A program made the position numbers and the translations under genes. A stretch of 64,000 bases of DNA from Quercus robur (taxonomy: Eukaryota; Streptophyta; Magnoliopsida; Fagales; Fagaceae), in the NCBI RefSeq assembly GCF_932294415.1, contig NC_065537.1:64866290-64930289 (forward strand). Direction: 5' to 3'. Under the pieces are notes generated by a model. That model was not told the DNA's origin, ran no database searches, and was given only the letters and a program-made list of their open reading frames with translations. This document shows, in pieces, positions 12,001-22,911 of this stretch (position 1 is the stretch's first letter; the number at the start of each line of letters is the position of its first letter).

Positions 12001-12578
12001 ATCACCTCCCCTTCATTTAGCCTTCGGGTCTCCTTGAACCCCTGCAACACATTGCAAATGTGTGAGATTGTACCAGAATCTACACACCAAGAATCAAATG
12101 AACTATCCATTAAATTTGTTTCAATAACGAGCAAATTAGGCATACCTTCTGCAGGTTTGTCATTCTTTAGAGAAGCCAAATAATGGCGACAGTTTCTCTT
12201 CCAATGACTAAGCTTACCGCAATGGAAACAATTTCCTTTTGCTTTCTTTTTCTCAGTGTCCTTATTCACTTTGTCACCTTGAGCCTTATTGAATGACTGA
12301 GACCCTTTTCTCTTAGAGTTCTTACCCTTAGGCTTCAACTTAAGAGAAGTATCAGATTTTTCAACCAACATTACAGTAGGCTTTTCTTTCTTGATGAGAT
12401 CCTCAGCTGCTTTCAACATATTGAGCAGCTTTGACAATGTCACTACCATATTATTCATGTTATAGTTCATGATAAATTGATTAAAAGAATTAGGAAAAGA
12501 TGCTAGGATCGCATCAACTTGGGTCTCACTATCAATTTCTACACCAAGCATATCCAGTTCATTGATGAAAGAAATCAT
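9033..12578 (-). pseudogene. Copia pol (gag C-terminal part, protease, integrase, RT, RNase H)
   Basis: One frame runs from 12578 to 9033, broken by stops at 10497-10499, 10206-10208 and 9393-9395. In order it shows the zinc knuckle [14 protein letters not shown], the protease [12 protein letters not shown] (an Asp-Ser-Gly active site), the integrase core ([24 protein letters not shown], then SDRGGEY and the Glu in [10 protein letters not shown]), the reverse transcriptase with its catalytic YVDDILLIG, and RNase H (IYCDNSGAVANA). The first stop replaces the Trp of the NQxWTLVD start of the RT domain, the second replaces Gln in MDxPEGF, and the third a Gln just before the RNase H acidic block. 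All three fit single G-to-A or C-to-T changes. Confidence 0.93.
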
Positions 12579-12580
12579 CT

Positions 12581-12984
12581 TCAGGAATGTTCCCGAACTG
12601 GAGTTCCTTCCACCATTTTGGTGGACATGAGATTTTTCATAGTAGTTTGTCGTGCACTTCTGCTTTGTTCTCCAAACATCTCTTTGAGGTGAGCATCATA
12701 TCTTGTGCTGTAAGTAGGCCTTGGCATTGTTTTTGCAACACATTGGTCATAGATGCCATTATGTAGCATTTAGCCATTTCATCAACCTCATGCCACTTAT
12801 TAAATGCATCTCTTTGCACCTCAATGGCATAAGCTAAAGCAAGTTCTGGTGCCTTAGTATTAAGGACATGAGTTATCTTATCAATAGTGAGAACAATGAT
12901 TAGGTTCCTTTTCCAATCTACATAGTTTGGTCCAGACAATCGATTTTCATCCAAAATCTTAGCTAAGGGATTAAAATTGGTCAT
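12581..12984 (-). pseudogene. Copia gag N-terminal part, frameshifted
   Basis: Starts at 12984 with MTNFNPLAKILDENRLSGPN and WKRNL, the usual start of the plant Copia gag (UBN2/retrotran_gag family). The frame slips near 12680, where the expected [17 protein letters not shown] continues in another frame, and slips again near 12590 (REH followed by a premature stop) before joining the main pol frame at 12578. Together these two indels disconnect gag from pol. Confidence 0.85.
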
Positions 12985-14083
12985 AATGAATTTGCAAAAT
13001 AATATAAAATAATATTTTCACATACATATATCCATCATATTCAGGTTTTTGAATAACTAATGGTACCTCCCACAAGAACAAAATATCATAGATTCCCAGA
13101 ACAGAATATAACAATTATATTCATAAATAGTTCGAAGTGGGCATTGGGAACCCTTACCTTGCATGCTCCAATAATTTCTTTTGAAATATACTGTGCACAC
13201 CATATAAAGGCAAATAGATACTATTCATCATAATTTCATCTCATGTTTCTAATTTTATTTAATTTATCTATGACTCTCGATTTACTTTTGGCCTCCAAAT
13301 CAAACATGTTTTACACTATTTTAGTGGTCATGTTTATTTGGATAAGTGCAAACCATTATTTGAGTGTGACATATGTACTAGTATGATTATGTTGCTATTT
13401 TAGCCACACTCCCACCAGTCATATACACACCTGTCTTCCCAAGAAGTGAACAAGAGGAACTACTAAACCAAAATCAAGTCTATCCTTTTGGCTTCAACAA
13501 AATTTTAATTTAATAGAACCTTTATTCACCGACAATGGAGGGCCATAGGAATTATTCTATAAAATAATCCTATTTAGCACTTAATATATATTAGTACTGG
13601 GATGCAACTGTAAAGTGAGTCAATGCACTAAATATCATTCTTTATGTATCTGACACAACTCCCACTAATTGAGATTCAATACCTCAATTCGGTAATACTC
13701 AAGATTTTATCAACATAAAAAGGTGAGTCAATGAACCAATATATATCAATATGGGTTACACAGATAAGCACATATACATGTATATTTGTTCATAATAGAC
13801 AATCTATAAAGCATAAAAGACAATCTACAAAGCATACACATGAAACCATAAAAGACAATCTACAAAGCAATTATAAGCTTATAACACTACGGCGCACAAC
13901 TGAAGATTATATCAATATGCCACTTCTCTGAATATCAATTATAGCACATATATCAATATGCCACTTCTCCGAATAAAAAACAATTAATATATCACATATA
14001 TATCAATCACGGCATATAGGAAAAATCTCGGCAAACATACTGATATTAAATAACAATTTAAAATCCATGATTAATTGTGGTTT

Positions 14084-14095
14084 GCTCTGATACCA
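14084..14095 (-). other. Primer-binding site of the intron-4 Copia
   Basis: On the minus strand TGGTATCAGAGC follows the 5' LTR end (TTATCA plus one base). This 12-mer is the complement of the 3' end of plant initiator-Met tRNA, the standard Copia primer, and it fixes the direction of the element. Confidence 0.92.
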
Positions 14096-14096
14096 C

Positions 14097-15450
14097 TGAT
14101 AACTTTTGCGGAAGCAATATAAAACAAAAATCATATTTTCATTTAAAGATCATTATACCATACAACCATGAATTCTAAATAGAACAAAATTGCGTACTTC
14201 TCTTAGCAACCCAAGCGTGTTGCCTCCCAAGGTATTCACGTCTCTCTCTCTATTTCTTTCGAGTTTTTAGAAGACTGCAGTATCACACAGTAGTTCTGAT
14301 GGCCAACCACTAAATATGATATTATAAAATCTTATTTTATAATAGACTTCTAAAACCCTAGAGAGAGATTGGACGTGGGATCCTTAGGGATCCTAATATT
14401 CAGCCATAGGATTTTATCAATAACTTTTTGAACGTTATTGACTTATCTTGAAACTCTTTCCAAAATTATTTCTTAATTTTCTCAACCATATCAAGAAAAT
14501 ATCTGAACTTCTACATATTGCAATAATGTCCATCAACACATTGCAATTGACCCCTGAAGATTAGAGAATTACAAATGAGGTTCCATTTCATAAAATTTTA
14601 TATTTATGTCTTTCCACCATACTATATTCCCACAAGTCACTAGGACTGGATAAATATCATTGTCATGTCCCTAGCTTATGTGACTCTTAATTTATTGATT
14701 TCATAATTTCTATTGGACTCCAAAATATCTTTAAAAAAACTCTTTAAATATATATATATATATATATACATACAATATTATATATATGAAAAATAATTTT
14801 GAAAAATGTCACCGGCCGGTTTTGTTTTGAGTCCAACTTCAATTTGAAAATCAAATGAATATACTATCTTCTTTAGATACTAGTAGATTCATTGTTGAGC
14901 ATTTATATATTTTACTCATTACACACATAACCCAACGTGTCTGTATATAGCCTTTAAAATTGGCATCACCAGTTGACATTGTCAAAGTTATGGTCATAAT
15001 AAATAAATATACACAAACCCCTCATGTTTGAGGACAATAGAAAAATTGTGATAGAACAACATTTCAATTAAAAATGATCACTCCATAAGGTGTCCTTGAT
15101 CGGATCCAATTCAGTGTATGTACTTGTTACATTACACCCACTTGTTTGCTTAAAGTCACTACTTCAATGATGGAGTAAATCATCCTATCATATAGCAGCA
15201 CAACAAGTGTAGGCTTCAGTGGTAGTATTCAATTAATATCCATAGCCTAGAACAATTTAATAATATATGAAAAATCATTACTCCCTATCTTTGGTTCCTT
15301 AACCATTAACATGATTTTTCTTACAGAGGTGACATCACATGCCACATTTAAACAATAAAATATACCTATAAAAGTTATGAATGTGAAAATAAAATTTTAT
15401 CATCAAATAAAAATGCATAGTATTGTTTTTGAGGGCACATAATTCTAACA
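14097..15450 (-). repeat. 5' LTR of the intron-4 Copia element
   Basis: Homologous over its whole length to 7675-9017. Read on the minus strand it begins TGTTAGAATTATGTGCCC at 15450. It carries a (TA)n tract near 14751. It is followed by the second ttttg duplication at 15451-15455. Confidence 0.93.
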
Positions 15451-15570
15451 TTTTGAAAAGTAAATAAAATAGAAAAAGTAGATTTTTATATACGCTAAAA
15501 AAGATATAATTTTTTGCACAAACTAATGCGAATGCTCTAATACGAGGCATGGATTTAATTTGTGTTATAG

Positions 15571-15846
15571 CTTGTTTTGGAGGGGAACGTAGACGATGAA
15601 GCATATGGCCAGTACAAGAGCCAGGCAAAGGAGTTCATATGCAATTGCCTTCAAGAAGGCAAGAATAATGTGAAACAGACACCCGGGGGATTGCTATGGT
15701 TTCTATCATACAACCTTCAATATGTAACCACTGTCGCATTCGTTGCAGCAGTATATTTTGAGTATCTGACCACAAACTTGGCTACGTTAGATTGTCCCGG
15801 TGGCACTATAAAACCCAATGACCTACTTTTGCTTGCCAAATCACAG
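15571..15846 (+). CDS. Copy A exon 5: GH9 catalytic domain
   Basis: The 276-bp exon is open from LVLEGNVDDEAYGQYKSQ through FICNCLQEGKNNVKQTPGG, LLWFLSYNLQYVT and PNDLLLLAKSQ. The TPGGLLW..WNxLQY segment is typical of plant GH9. This is the only copy in the window with an undamaged exon 5; B has a 1-bp and C a 5-bp deletion here. Confidence 0.9.
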
Positions 15847-15950
15847 GTATTAAAGTTTCAGATTAGATTCCCTAAAATTTTTAATAGTTTTTATTTAGAT
15901 GTATGACATGTAGTATTTAAAAATTAAATAAATGTCACATGTCGCACATT

Positions 15951-16681
15951 TAGGGATGGAGCTATAGTTGGACGTGGGGCGCAATGCCCCCCCCCCCCCC
16001 CCCCCCCAAATTTTTTTTTTTTTTTTTTTTAAATGCTAGTGTATATAATGTATTAAGTTTAGTAATAGAGCAATAGCACACTACCATCAGTCCACTGCCC
16101 CCAAATTTGGTATAATATCTAATCTCTCTTCTTCTTTTTTCTTATTATGGGAATATGAATATCTTATCTCTCTCTCATGTCTGAATCTCTAGTGCAAAAA
16201 ATTGCTAAATTTTTGTTGGTTGATAATATGAGTTGTGAAAGAGAAATAGAAAAAAGAGGTAGAGAGATGAGAGAACTCTTTGTAGTCTACACTTACCAGA
16301 AATATGAGAGAGAGGGGTAGAGTTCTCTCTTTAATAAAGTAAAAGTAAATTTTTTTTTTTTAAATAGTTGTGACTAACACATCACATCGCCCATGTGCTG
16401 TGTATTGCATTTGAAAATGTTAAATTTTGTCTGTATTCTTTTTTTTTTTTTAGCTGATTGTATACACTGCTTACCTGTTAGTGTGTTTTAATTAGTTGTT
16501 GAGGCTTGTCTGCCGTGTGTAATGAGTGCTTGTTAATGCATTTTAATGTATTAAAAAACAAATATTTTGTATATTTGTATTTGTTGATGGTTTGTTAATG
16601 CTAAATGAATGTTTATTTGGAGTTTAAAAAAATTGTTTATATTTTTGCCCCCCCTAACTCTAAGTCCTGACTCCATCCCTG
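15951..16681. mobile_element. Non-autonomous hAT element in intron 5 of copy A
   Basis: An exact 8-bp duplication, cgcacatt, lies at 15943-15950 and 16682-16689, and the empty site is seen in intron 5 of copy B. Termini are tagggatggag and its inverse ctccatccctg, the usual hAT form. The 731-bp interior has a run of C followed by a run of T near 15987-16030 and no transposase frame. Confidence 0.88.
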
Positions 16682-16787
16682 CGCACATTCAACTAAAAAT
16701 AGAAGGAAATTAGAGAATTCAATTCGAGGGTATCCTCTTTCTTACAGTTTCTCATAATCAATATGGAAAATGTTAGTTTACACTTGT

Positions 16788-17564
16788 TGTAAGGACATGG
16801 TTTGCGGCCCAAGCCCAATGTGTGTGGGATCTTGCCCCAATGAGTCCAGTACAATAAATTTGTAGAGAGTGGGTCAAAGCACTAGACCCTAATAAATTTG
16901 ACAACGGCTAGTATGGATTTAAAAGATGATCAAGCAAGAACGAAGAAAATAAAGCTGAATGAATTCACTGTCCGAGGAGGTATTTTGTTATACAAATCAA
17001 TAACAGTTGGGTACAAGTATAATTTTGATTGCTACAATATTTTTTCTCTATTTTTCCAATCCCTTCCTCATGGAGGGTTTCTTACATTATATAGCTCCCT
17101 TTGGACCATCTTGATCCTACACTTGTTGATAATTTGAGCCCTTACTTGAGTACCTGTCACATCAGACACCCTCTTTGGCTTTCTGTGAGTTATGGTAGCC
17201 AGGGTAGTACTGTTCAAGGGTCTTCTCCACATAAATGCAGTTAGAAAAGTAGCTGCAGTGTATTCAATGCAGTGGTGACAGCTTTTTCTTAGATATTTTT
17301 GGGTTCCTTTTCTTTTCGTATGTTCATGATGCACGTCTCTACCACTGGAGCTTCTTGGAAGGTCACCCCAATTGTTGGAATACATATTTGAGCTCTATTT
17401 ATTATATCCGATGAGATATTCCTCCACGAACCACCTTCCCATTCGTATTTTGTTCATTAAGTTCTGAATCTGAATTATTCATTACCATGCATTCCTCCTC
17501 GGCCTACACACGCTCTCGGTCAAGGCTCAAGGCCCAACATATGATTTGGGCCCTTAACCCTACA
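16788..17564. mobile_element. Solo LTR in intron 5 of copy A
   Basis: The 777-bp segment begins TGTAAGG and ends CCTACA, so it is bounded by TGTA..TACA, and is bracketed by the 5-bp repeat cttgt (16783-16787, 17565-17569). Copy B has the uninterrupted site. No gag-pol sequence is present, so it is best read as the product of LTR-LTR recombination. Open frames inside (for example 17385-17068 on the minus strand) show no family motif and are taken as chance. Confidence 0.75.
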
Positions 17565-17759
17565 CTTGTTTTACCCGTACACACAATATTCACAATTTAC
17601 ACAAAATGTCCACAATTTTTATTGATAAAAAATGAAATAATAGATGTTTATTGACAATGTACACTATTTAAAAATGTTTTTATTTTTATTTTTTATTCTT
17701 TTCGTGTAGTACCACTTACTGATTAGTGGCTTTTGGTGTATTGTTTGTGTCACTACTAG

Positions 17760-18089
17760 GTGGATTATATCTTGGGTTCAAACCCAAGAAGCACGAGCTA
17801 CATGGTAGGATTTGGGCCAAATTATCCGACACAAGTTCATCAAAGAGGAGCTTCCATTGTGTCCATCAAGGTAAATCCTGCACCTGTATCATGCGAAGGA
17901 GGCTATGACTTGTATTATGGCGATGATGCACCCAACCCAAACTTGTTGGAAGGTGCAGTGGTTAATGGCCCCGATGAGAATGATATCTACTCCGACTTAA
18001 GATCTAATTACGAACAGGCTGCACCAGCCACTGTTACTCCCGCACCAATAGTTGGCATTCTGGCTAAGCTTGCCTTAACGTTCAAATAA
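17760..18089 (+). CDS. Copy A exon 6: GH9 C terminus without the catalytic Glu
   Basis: Open from [17 protein letters not shown] to the stop at 18087-18089. The active-site His signature ([10 protein letters not shown]4-V-H-x-R) is complete. In the second signature the Asp (SDLRSNY) is kept but the Glu expected in QAEP is Ala (gca), whereas B and C have gaa. The Asn of that signature is Pro in all three copies that can be read. Confidence 0.9.
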   Translation: MDYILGSNPRSTSYMVGFGPNYPTQVHQRGASIVSIKVNPAPVSCEGGYDLYYGDDAPNPNLLEGAVVNGPDENDIYSDLRSNYEQAAPATVTPAPIVGILAKLALTFK

Positions 18090-18275
18090 ATATATATTAT
18101 AGGGCTGGCTTTAATTAATTAGATGAATGGACATCTAAGGTTATATAATTTTTATTATTTGATCAACGAATGCTTGATGGGAGTACCAGTTTGCTGCCAG
18201 TTGTTGTTCTACATATTGGTAATTGGTCTGCTGCTTGCAGCTTGCTTGTAATAACAAATGATGTTTGTTATAAAC

Positions 18276-18485
18276 CCAGTGGGGTTGGCCGAGTGGTTGG
18301 GTACTTAGTCTCAAAGTGGCTGTCTTGGGTTTGACTAGGAGCTCTCTAGTTCAAGTCCAGGCATCAGCACTTTGAAAAAACTCCTTGAGCCAGCAATTTA
18401 CCTCGCTATGGGCCCACTTGTCGCGAACAGTGATTAGTCTCTAGTTGAAAGTTTTGAGGAAATACTGCGGGAAACCAAAAAATAC
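18276..18485 (+). mobile_element. tRNA-Leu-like SINE downstream of copy A
   Basis: The head ggttggccgagtggttgg (18283-18300) has the form of a tRNA-Leu box A, and agttcaagtcc (18348-18358) that of box B. The rest is an unrelated body ending in an A-rich stretch near 18480. The sequence is absent at the same place after copy B. It is not a functional tRNA: the tRNA-like part cannot form a complete cloverleaf. The 3' limit and duplication are uncertain. Confidence 0.7.
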
Positions 18486-18780
18486 TTTGGTCCAACTTGC
18501 TATGAATTTCTTAATCAGCTGTAGGAGCATATCAAAAGTTATATTAACAAATTGGTATTCATACCTAGTACCATAGCATCATAGACAACTCAAAATTTAA
18601 TATGAATATAGTTGAATGCAATATAACTATTGGTGACTATGCCATATCACATGCTGCTTGACATTTTTTGTAACACAGCAAGAAAAACACTCATTATCTT
18701 AGAAGACAATCCTTCCAATGTGTAGCCCATTGGTATGACTGAATATTTTTCTTCAATTTGGGGAATCCTAATATACCACA

Positions 18781-18787
<7 letters not shown>

Positions 18788-18846
<59 letters not shown>
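18788..18846. repeat. (GA)n microsatellite
   Basis: About 29 GA units. It produces artificial Leu-Ser repeat frames on the minus strand that should not be annotated as genes. Confidence 0.95.
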
Positions 18847-18850
<4 letters not shown>

Positions 18851-19197
18851 TTGGAAGAGGAAGTAAAAATAGAGTGGTGGGATTGTTGAGATTAAATTGT
18901 ACATTTCCTTTTTTTAGAGTGATTGTATATCTTGCTTGATTGTACATCTCCATTAGTTTACACAAAAGAGCTAAATTAAGACTTGAAAAATGAGTAGGAA
19001 CATTAGTTTGGTCAAATGGGATCACTGAATCTAGATTGCAAACCGTTGTTTGTAAAGAAATTGAAGAGTGTATGTAGTCTGAAGGGAGGCTTGTATGGAG
19101 GAAGAGAGCTTTTAAGTGAGTCAGGGTCTTGGCTTTCAAGTTTCATCTACATGTGAGGGAGGAGAAAGAGAGTTTGTAAGTGGGCTATAGGGTCATG

Positions 19198-20128
19198 GTT
19201 GTCAAAATCGCGATTCGGATTGTAAAATCGCACGATTTTATGATCCCACCTCACCAAAAAGTTTAAAATCGTAGTAGGATCGCAAAAATGGTAGGATTGT
19301 ATGTAGGATCGTGTAGGATCGCATAGGATCGTAGGATCGTATGGAATCCTACCGATCTTACCCTACCGATCTTACCAATCCTACCATTTGGCTTGATTTT
19401 TTTTTTTTTTTAATTATTTTTTTTAAGTGGGATTCATTTGGGTAAGATAATTCACCTAAACTCTCAAGCCCAACAGGTTATCAGAAGCTCAATAATGAAT
19501 TGAAGTCCCAAATTTACCCTTATGTCAACATAAAATCTCAAAAAAACCTATAGTACTTAAGTTTAACGTTTTCAAAAACAAAACCTAAAATATTTAGATG
19601 ATGAAATAGGATATGACAATGACAATGATTAGATTAGAAGAATCTTAGAACGAGAATTCTCTTTTGGATTTCATATTTGTAATTAGCTAGTTTACCTTAG
19701 ATTGAGAATTCTCTTTTGGATTACATATTGTAAATTTGTAGTCAGCTAGTTTTTATATGCTAACTAGCCTAACTTATTTTGGATTTGGAACTTAGAATTT
19801 GGAAAACATTTCCATATGTGTAGATAATATTTTGGTACTTAGTTGCTAATTAAACATGTACTGAACTTTTTAGATATATTATGTCAAAAGTTAAATATAT
19901 TTTGTTTCGTTAGAATGACATAAGAACAATGTAGTGCATGCAAATTACATTTTATGATGCAATTTTTTTTTAATGGATGGATTCATATTTTAAGTGATTA
20001 TATAACATATAAAGTCATTGTCAATAGGTTTTTTACTTAAAATCTGAAAATAGATAGGATCCTACGATCTACAATCCTACCTACCTCCCACGATCCTACG
20101 TAGGATCCCAATTTTAACAATCTTGGTT
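19198..20128. mobile_element. MULE-like or similar non-autonomous element
   Basis: Flanked by 9-bp near-repeats agggtcatg (19189-19197) and agggtcttg (20129-20137). Subterminal inverted similarity is seen (ttgtcaaaatcgcgat against the inverse of atcccaattttaacaat). The left part has many ggatcg/aatcg units and the right part the complementary cgatcc/cctacg units. A 9-bp duplication suggests Mutator-like origin; no transposase frame is seen. Confidence 0.5.
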
Positions 20129-20389
20129 AGGGTCTTGACTTTCATCTAAACTTGGGAAATGATCATGCTTGGGTCATAATATGTAAGAGAATAAGTGAGT
20201 TTGGGCTTTTCATAAGGTTTGGTCTAATTTTCAACGGTAGTCCATCTTTTAGATAATAGTAAAAATAATTTAACGTGATCCTTTGAGTTACAATAAAAAA
20301 AAGTTAATGAGAAAAAGTTAAAGAGGCTAAATGCAAAATTAAAACGCTACATGACAAGAGCACATGCTCTCCCAAATATATATATATAT

Positions 20390-22249
20390 ATAGCTCATTT
20401 ATGAAAAAAAAAAAAAAAAGTGGTTACTCTGGAATTAAAATTTATTATGATTCTCACCACTCCCATTCTTTTTTCTCTTTTTTATGAAGCACCACTCCGG
20501 CACTCCCCTCCAAATTTGAAGTTCATGCTTTTCCAACTGTCTTTCGTAATTTTAACACGGTACTATCAATCATAGTGTACACTATAAAGAGCATCAGTTT
20601 TCTCACACATTTTATTATATATCGTCCATACACACCACTTATTTCACCTTTTAAATGGACATAATTTTTTTTTTTTTTTTAAATTAGATATCGCGTGTGA
20701 ATTATGGACATTACGCTGTATGAAATGTGTATCAAAGAGTTTGAGTAAACAATTACCGCACTATAAGCATATAATACACTTTGTTATGGCCCACTTTTGA
20801 CAAGTTCAAGCAAGCGGAAGTGAAATAAAAAGCCCAAAACTGCAAGCAATCAACTAAAAGGATACTGAGCCCATTATTTTTCTCCATACCTCCATGAGGC
20901 CCAAGTGTACATGGAAAATCAATTGTAATTCATTTGGATAAATGAATTTAAAGAGAGGAATTCAGATTTCAATCTTTAATTTAAATGACTTAAATAGGGT
21001 ATAAAACAACAAAATTTTGAAATTAATGAAGGTAATTGAGTTTTATTATGACTTTGATTTCAAATGATTATATGATATTATTTGATATATATCCATCATA
21101 TCACAATAGTTTTTTTTAGTAGAATATCCATAGTTCTTATCATCATGTGTTATTGAACTTATATCAAGCAATTTATATTAGTAATTGTTCTTCAAATCCC
21201 TTCGATTTGAAATCCTCAAAATCCAAATTCAATCTTGGGGAATTTAGGAAAATGTGATTTAGAAGGAAAAATGAGAGTTTATCATAGTCCATCCATGGGC
21301 CCAAGAAAAATATTGCAAGTGGGCTTAGAGCACATGCAACACGCATGAGCCCATGAACGACACAAGTGCAAGCCGAACACTTTGTGGGTTTTCATATGTT
21401 TGTTATGCATGCCTAGTCATTTTTAAAAGGTTTCTGATTACCTTTCTCATCTATGAAGAATTTGTAGTTACAGGGTTCTGCGCTCTCAATTTCACGTTTC
21501 AAGTCATTTGGATTGTCATAGTCTATGAGAATGTCAACCCCACCCTCAAGTATTGATGGTGCTTTAACATTTTGGTTTGAAGATGACCAAATATGCATTA
21601 TAGGATATGTGTATATATATACATATACACACACTAAAAATAATAAATATTCAAAATAGCGTTTTTATATTTTTATGTTTAGATGCATTGTATATTGATA
21701 ATGATTTATAAAAGCAATTGAGCATTCAGAAAATTACAAAATAAATTTTAAACTTAATAAATTAGTTTCAATGACTCATTAATTGTAATTAAAGATCTTA
21801 TTTATATATGCTCTTAGATAAGAATCTTATAGAATAAATAGTCTAATAAAAATAGGAAAAGACAAAACTTTTTATCTTTAATTTGTATGTAAATATAATT
21901 GATACAAAATTAGAGTGTAATAAAAAATTTGGAAGGAAACTTGGCATGAAATTTAAGTGTAATTAAAAGGATACTTAGAACGAAATTGGAAAGTAGGTAA
22001 AATCTAATTTATAAGCAGAGATTAAACCCCTAATCTCTTATATAACCATAAAATATTTTACTAGTTGAGCTAACTGAAACTCACACCTTTTACACATTTA
22101 TTAAATTACGTATTCATATATTGCATGTGAGATGTGCTTCAAAAAAACACATTTTACTTTATCTTACACAAACCCTAAATTGCAATGTTCTTAATTCCAA
22201 TTAAAAAAAAATTATATTTTAAAAAATAACTTGACGGGTTGTAGAAAGA
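20390..22249. repeat. Duplicated 3' flank of copy A and distal 5' flank
   Basis: From about 20390 the sequence matches the 3' flanks of copies B (from 28505) and C (from 52495) through to about 21560, then continues into sequence resembling that before the promoters. This shows that the duplicated unit includes about 1.2 kb beyond the stop codon. A minus-strand piece of the SINE family seen at 289 lies at about 22027-22087. No gene is recognised. Confidence 0.7.
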
Positions 22250-22256
22250 AGTATAA

Positions 22257-22322
22257 TGCCCCATTGCCCCAGAATATATGATATCTCTATAAATACCGGT
22301 TATGATTTATGAAAGGCCTATG
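22257..22322 (+). promoter_or_regulatory. Orphan glucanase promoter
   Basis: Repeats the module tgccccattgccccagaata..ctctataaatacc with a TATA box at 22288-22295, followed by gaaaggcctatg as in copies C and D. It then breaks off into sequence that matches the distal 5' flank again, and the promoter of copy B follows about 530 bp later. No coding exon belongs to it, so it marks a breakpoint of an unequal exchange. Confidence 0.65.
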
Positions 22323-22794
22323 TATACATTCCTAATATTATAAAAATATTAAATTCAAAATAAAATTTTCATTTTCTAAATTTAGATGCATTAATTTGTA
22401 TTTTATATAATTGATACAGAATTATAGTATAATTGAAAATTTGGAAGGACATATGACATAAAATTTGTGTGTAATTACAAGAACATATACACTTGGCACA
22501 AAATTTGAGTGAAAAATATTCTACTTTGAATTTTTTTAGCAAGATAATTTAGAATCTTGATTAGGCATCTACTTTAATATGTTCTATATGATTGTTGAAT
22601 TGAATTTAAAATTGTTTGTTTGGCATGCTTTATTTTAATTGAGTCACCTCTTGCACAATTATTAAATTGAATATTCACAGATTGGTTATGACATGCTCCC
22701 CAAAAAAAATACATCTTACTTTAATTTATCTCAATCCACAATGCCTAAGTTGGAATCTTTCTTAATTCTTTTCCAAAATGTCAGAAATTAATCC

Positions 22795-22830
22795 CCCAGA
22801 ATAAATGATGACTCTAACTCTATAAATACC
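22795..22830 (+). promoter_or_regulatory. Core promoter of copy B
   Basis: The cccccagaataaatgatgac and tataaata (22821-22828) elements match those before copy A, but the TA microsatellite is missing. The ATG at 22912 lies about 85 bp beyond the TATA box. Confidence 0.65.
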
Positions 22831-22911
22831 AGTTATGGTTTATTTATTATGAAAAACCTATGTTATTATCTTCTAGGCATTGTTCATTCATTTTAGTTTC
22901 ACTCAAGAGAA

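Larger units (their letters stand above)
7675..15450 (-). mobile_element. Complete Ty1/Copia LTR retrotransposon in intron 4 of copy A
   Basis: A 7776-bp element bracketed by the 5-bp duplication ttttg (7670-7674 and 15451-15455). The same intron in copy B gives the empty site. LTRs of 1343 and 1354 bp start TGTTAG and end TTATCA when read on the minus strand. A primer-binding site for initiator-Met tRNA and a polypurine tract lie next to the LTRs. The internal order gag, protease, integrase, reverse transcriptase, RNase H is that of Copia. Coding is spoiled by two frameshifts in gag and three stops in pol, so the copy is inactive. Its orientation is opposite to the host gene. By eye the LTRs differ by a few percent, which suggests a moderately old insertion. 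Confidence 0.95.
2741..18089 (+). pseudogene. GH9 endo-1,4-beta-glucanase, copy A (six exons, frameshifted, catalytic Glu lost)
   Basis: Exons are 2741-2969, 4908-5321, 6378-6464, 6791-6943, 15571-15846 and 17760-18089, all with GT..AG junctions. The family hydrolyses internal beta-1,4 links of cellulose and xyloglucan in the apoplast. Visible marks are a hydrophobic signal peptide in exon 1, the YYDAGD motif with both Asp in exon 2, the His signature [17 protein letters not shown], and the C-terminal [13 protein letters not shown] block. Apart from exon 1 the frame is open; a complete product would be about 494 residues, normal for a class-B enzyme without a carbohydrate-binding tail. Exon 1 has an extra 4 bp (ctag) near 2882, which shifts the frame. 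The Glu of the second GH9 signature (QAEP in copies B and C) is Ala here. Introns 1, 4 and 5 hold a Helitron, a full Copia element, and a hAT plus a solo LTR. Most likely a pseudogene; even if translated, activity is doubtful. Confidence 0.88.

Noticed and set aside
17068-17385. 105-codon minus-strand frame in intron 5 of copy A
   Set aside because: Lies wholly inside the solo LTR, with no recognisable motif; taken as chance.
18283-18360. Functional tRNA-Leu gene
   Set aside because: Only box A and box B regions resemble a tRNA; it lacks a full cloverleaf and continues into a SINE body.
18647-19139. Minus-strand frames rich in Leu-Ser
   Set aside because: They come from the (GA)n microsatellite; no family motif and no gene structure.
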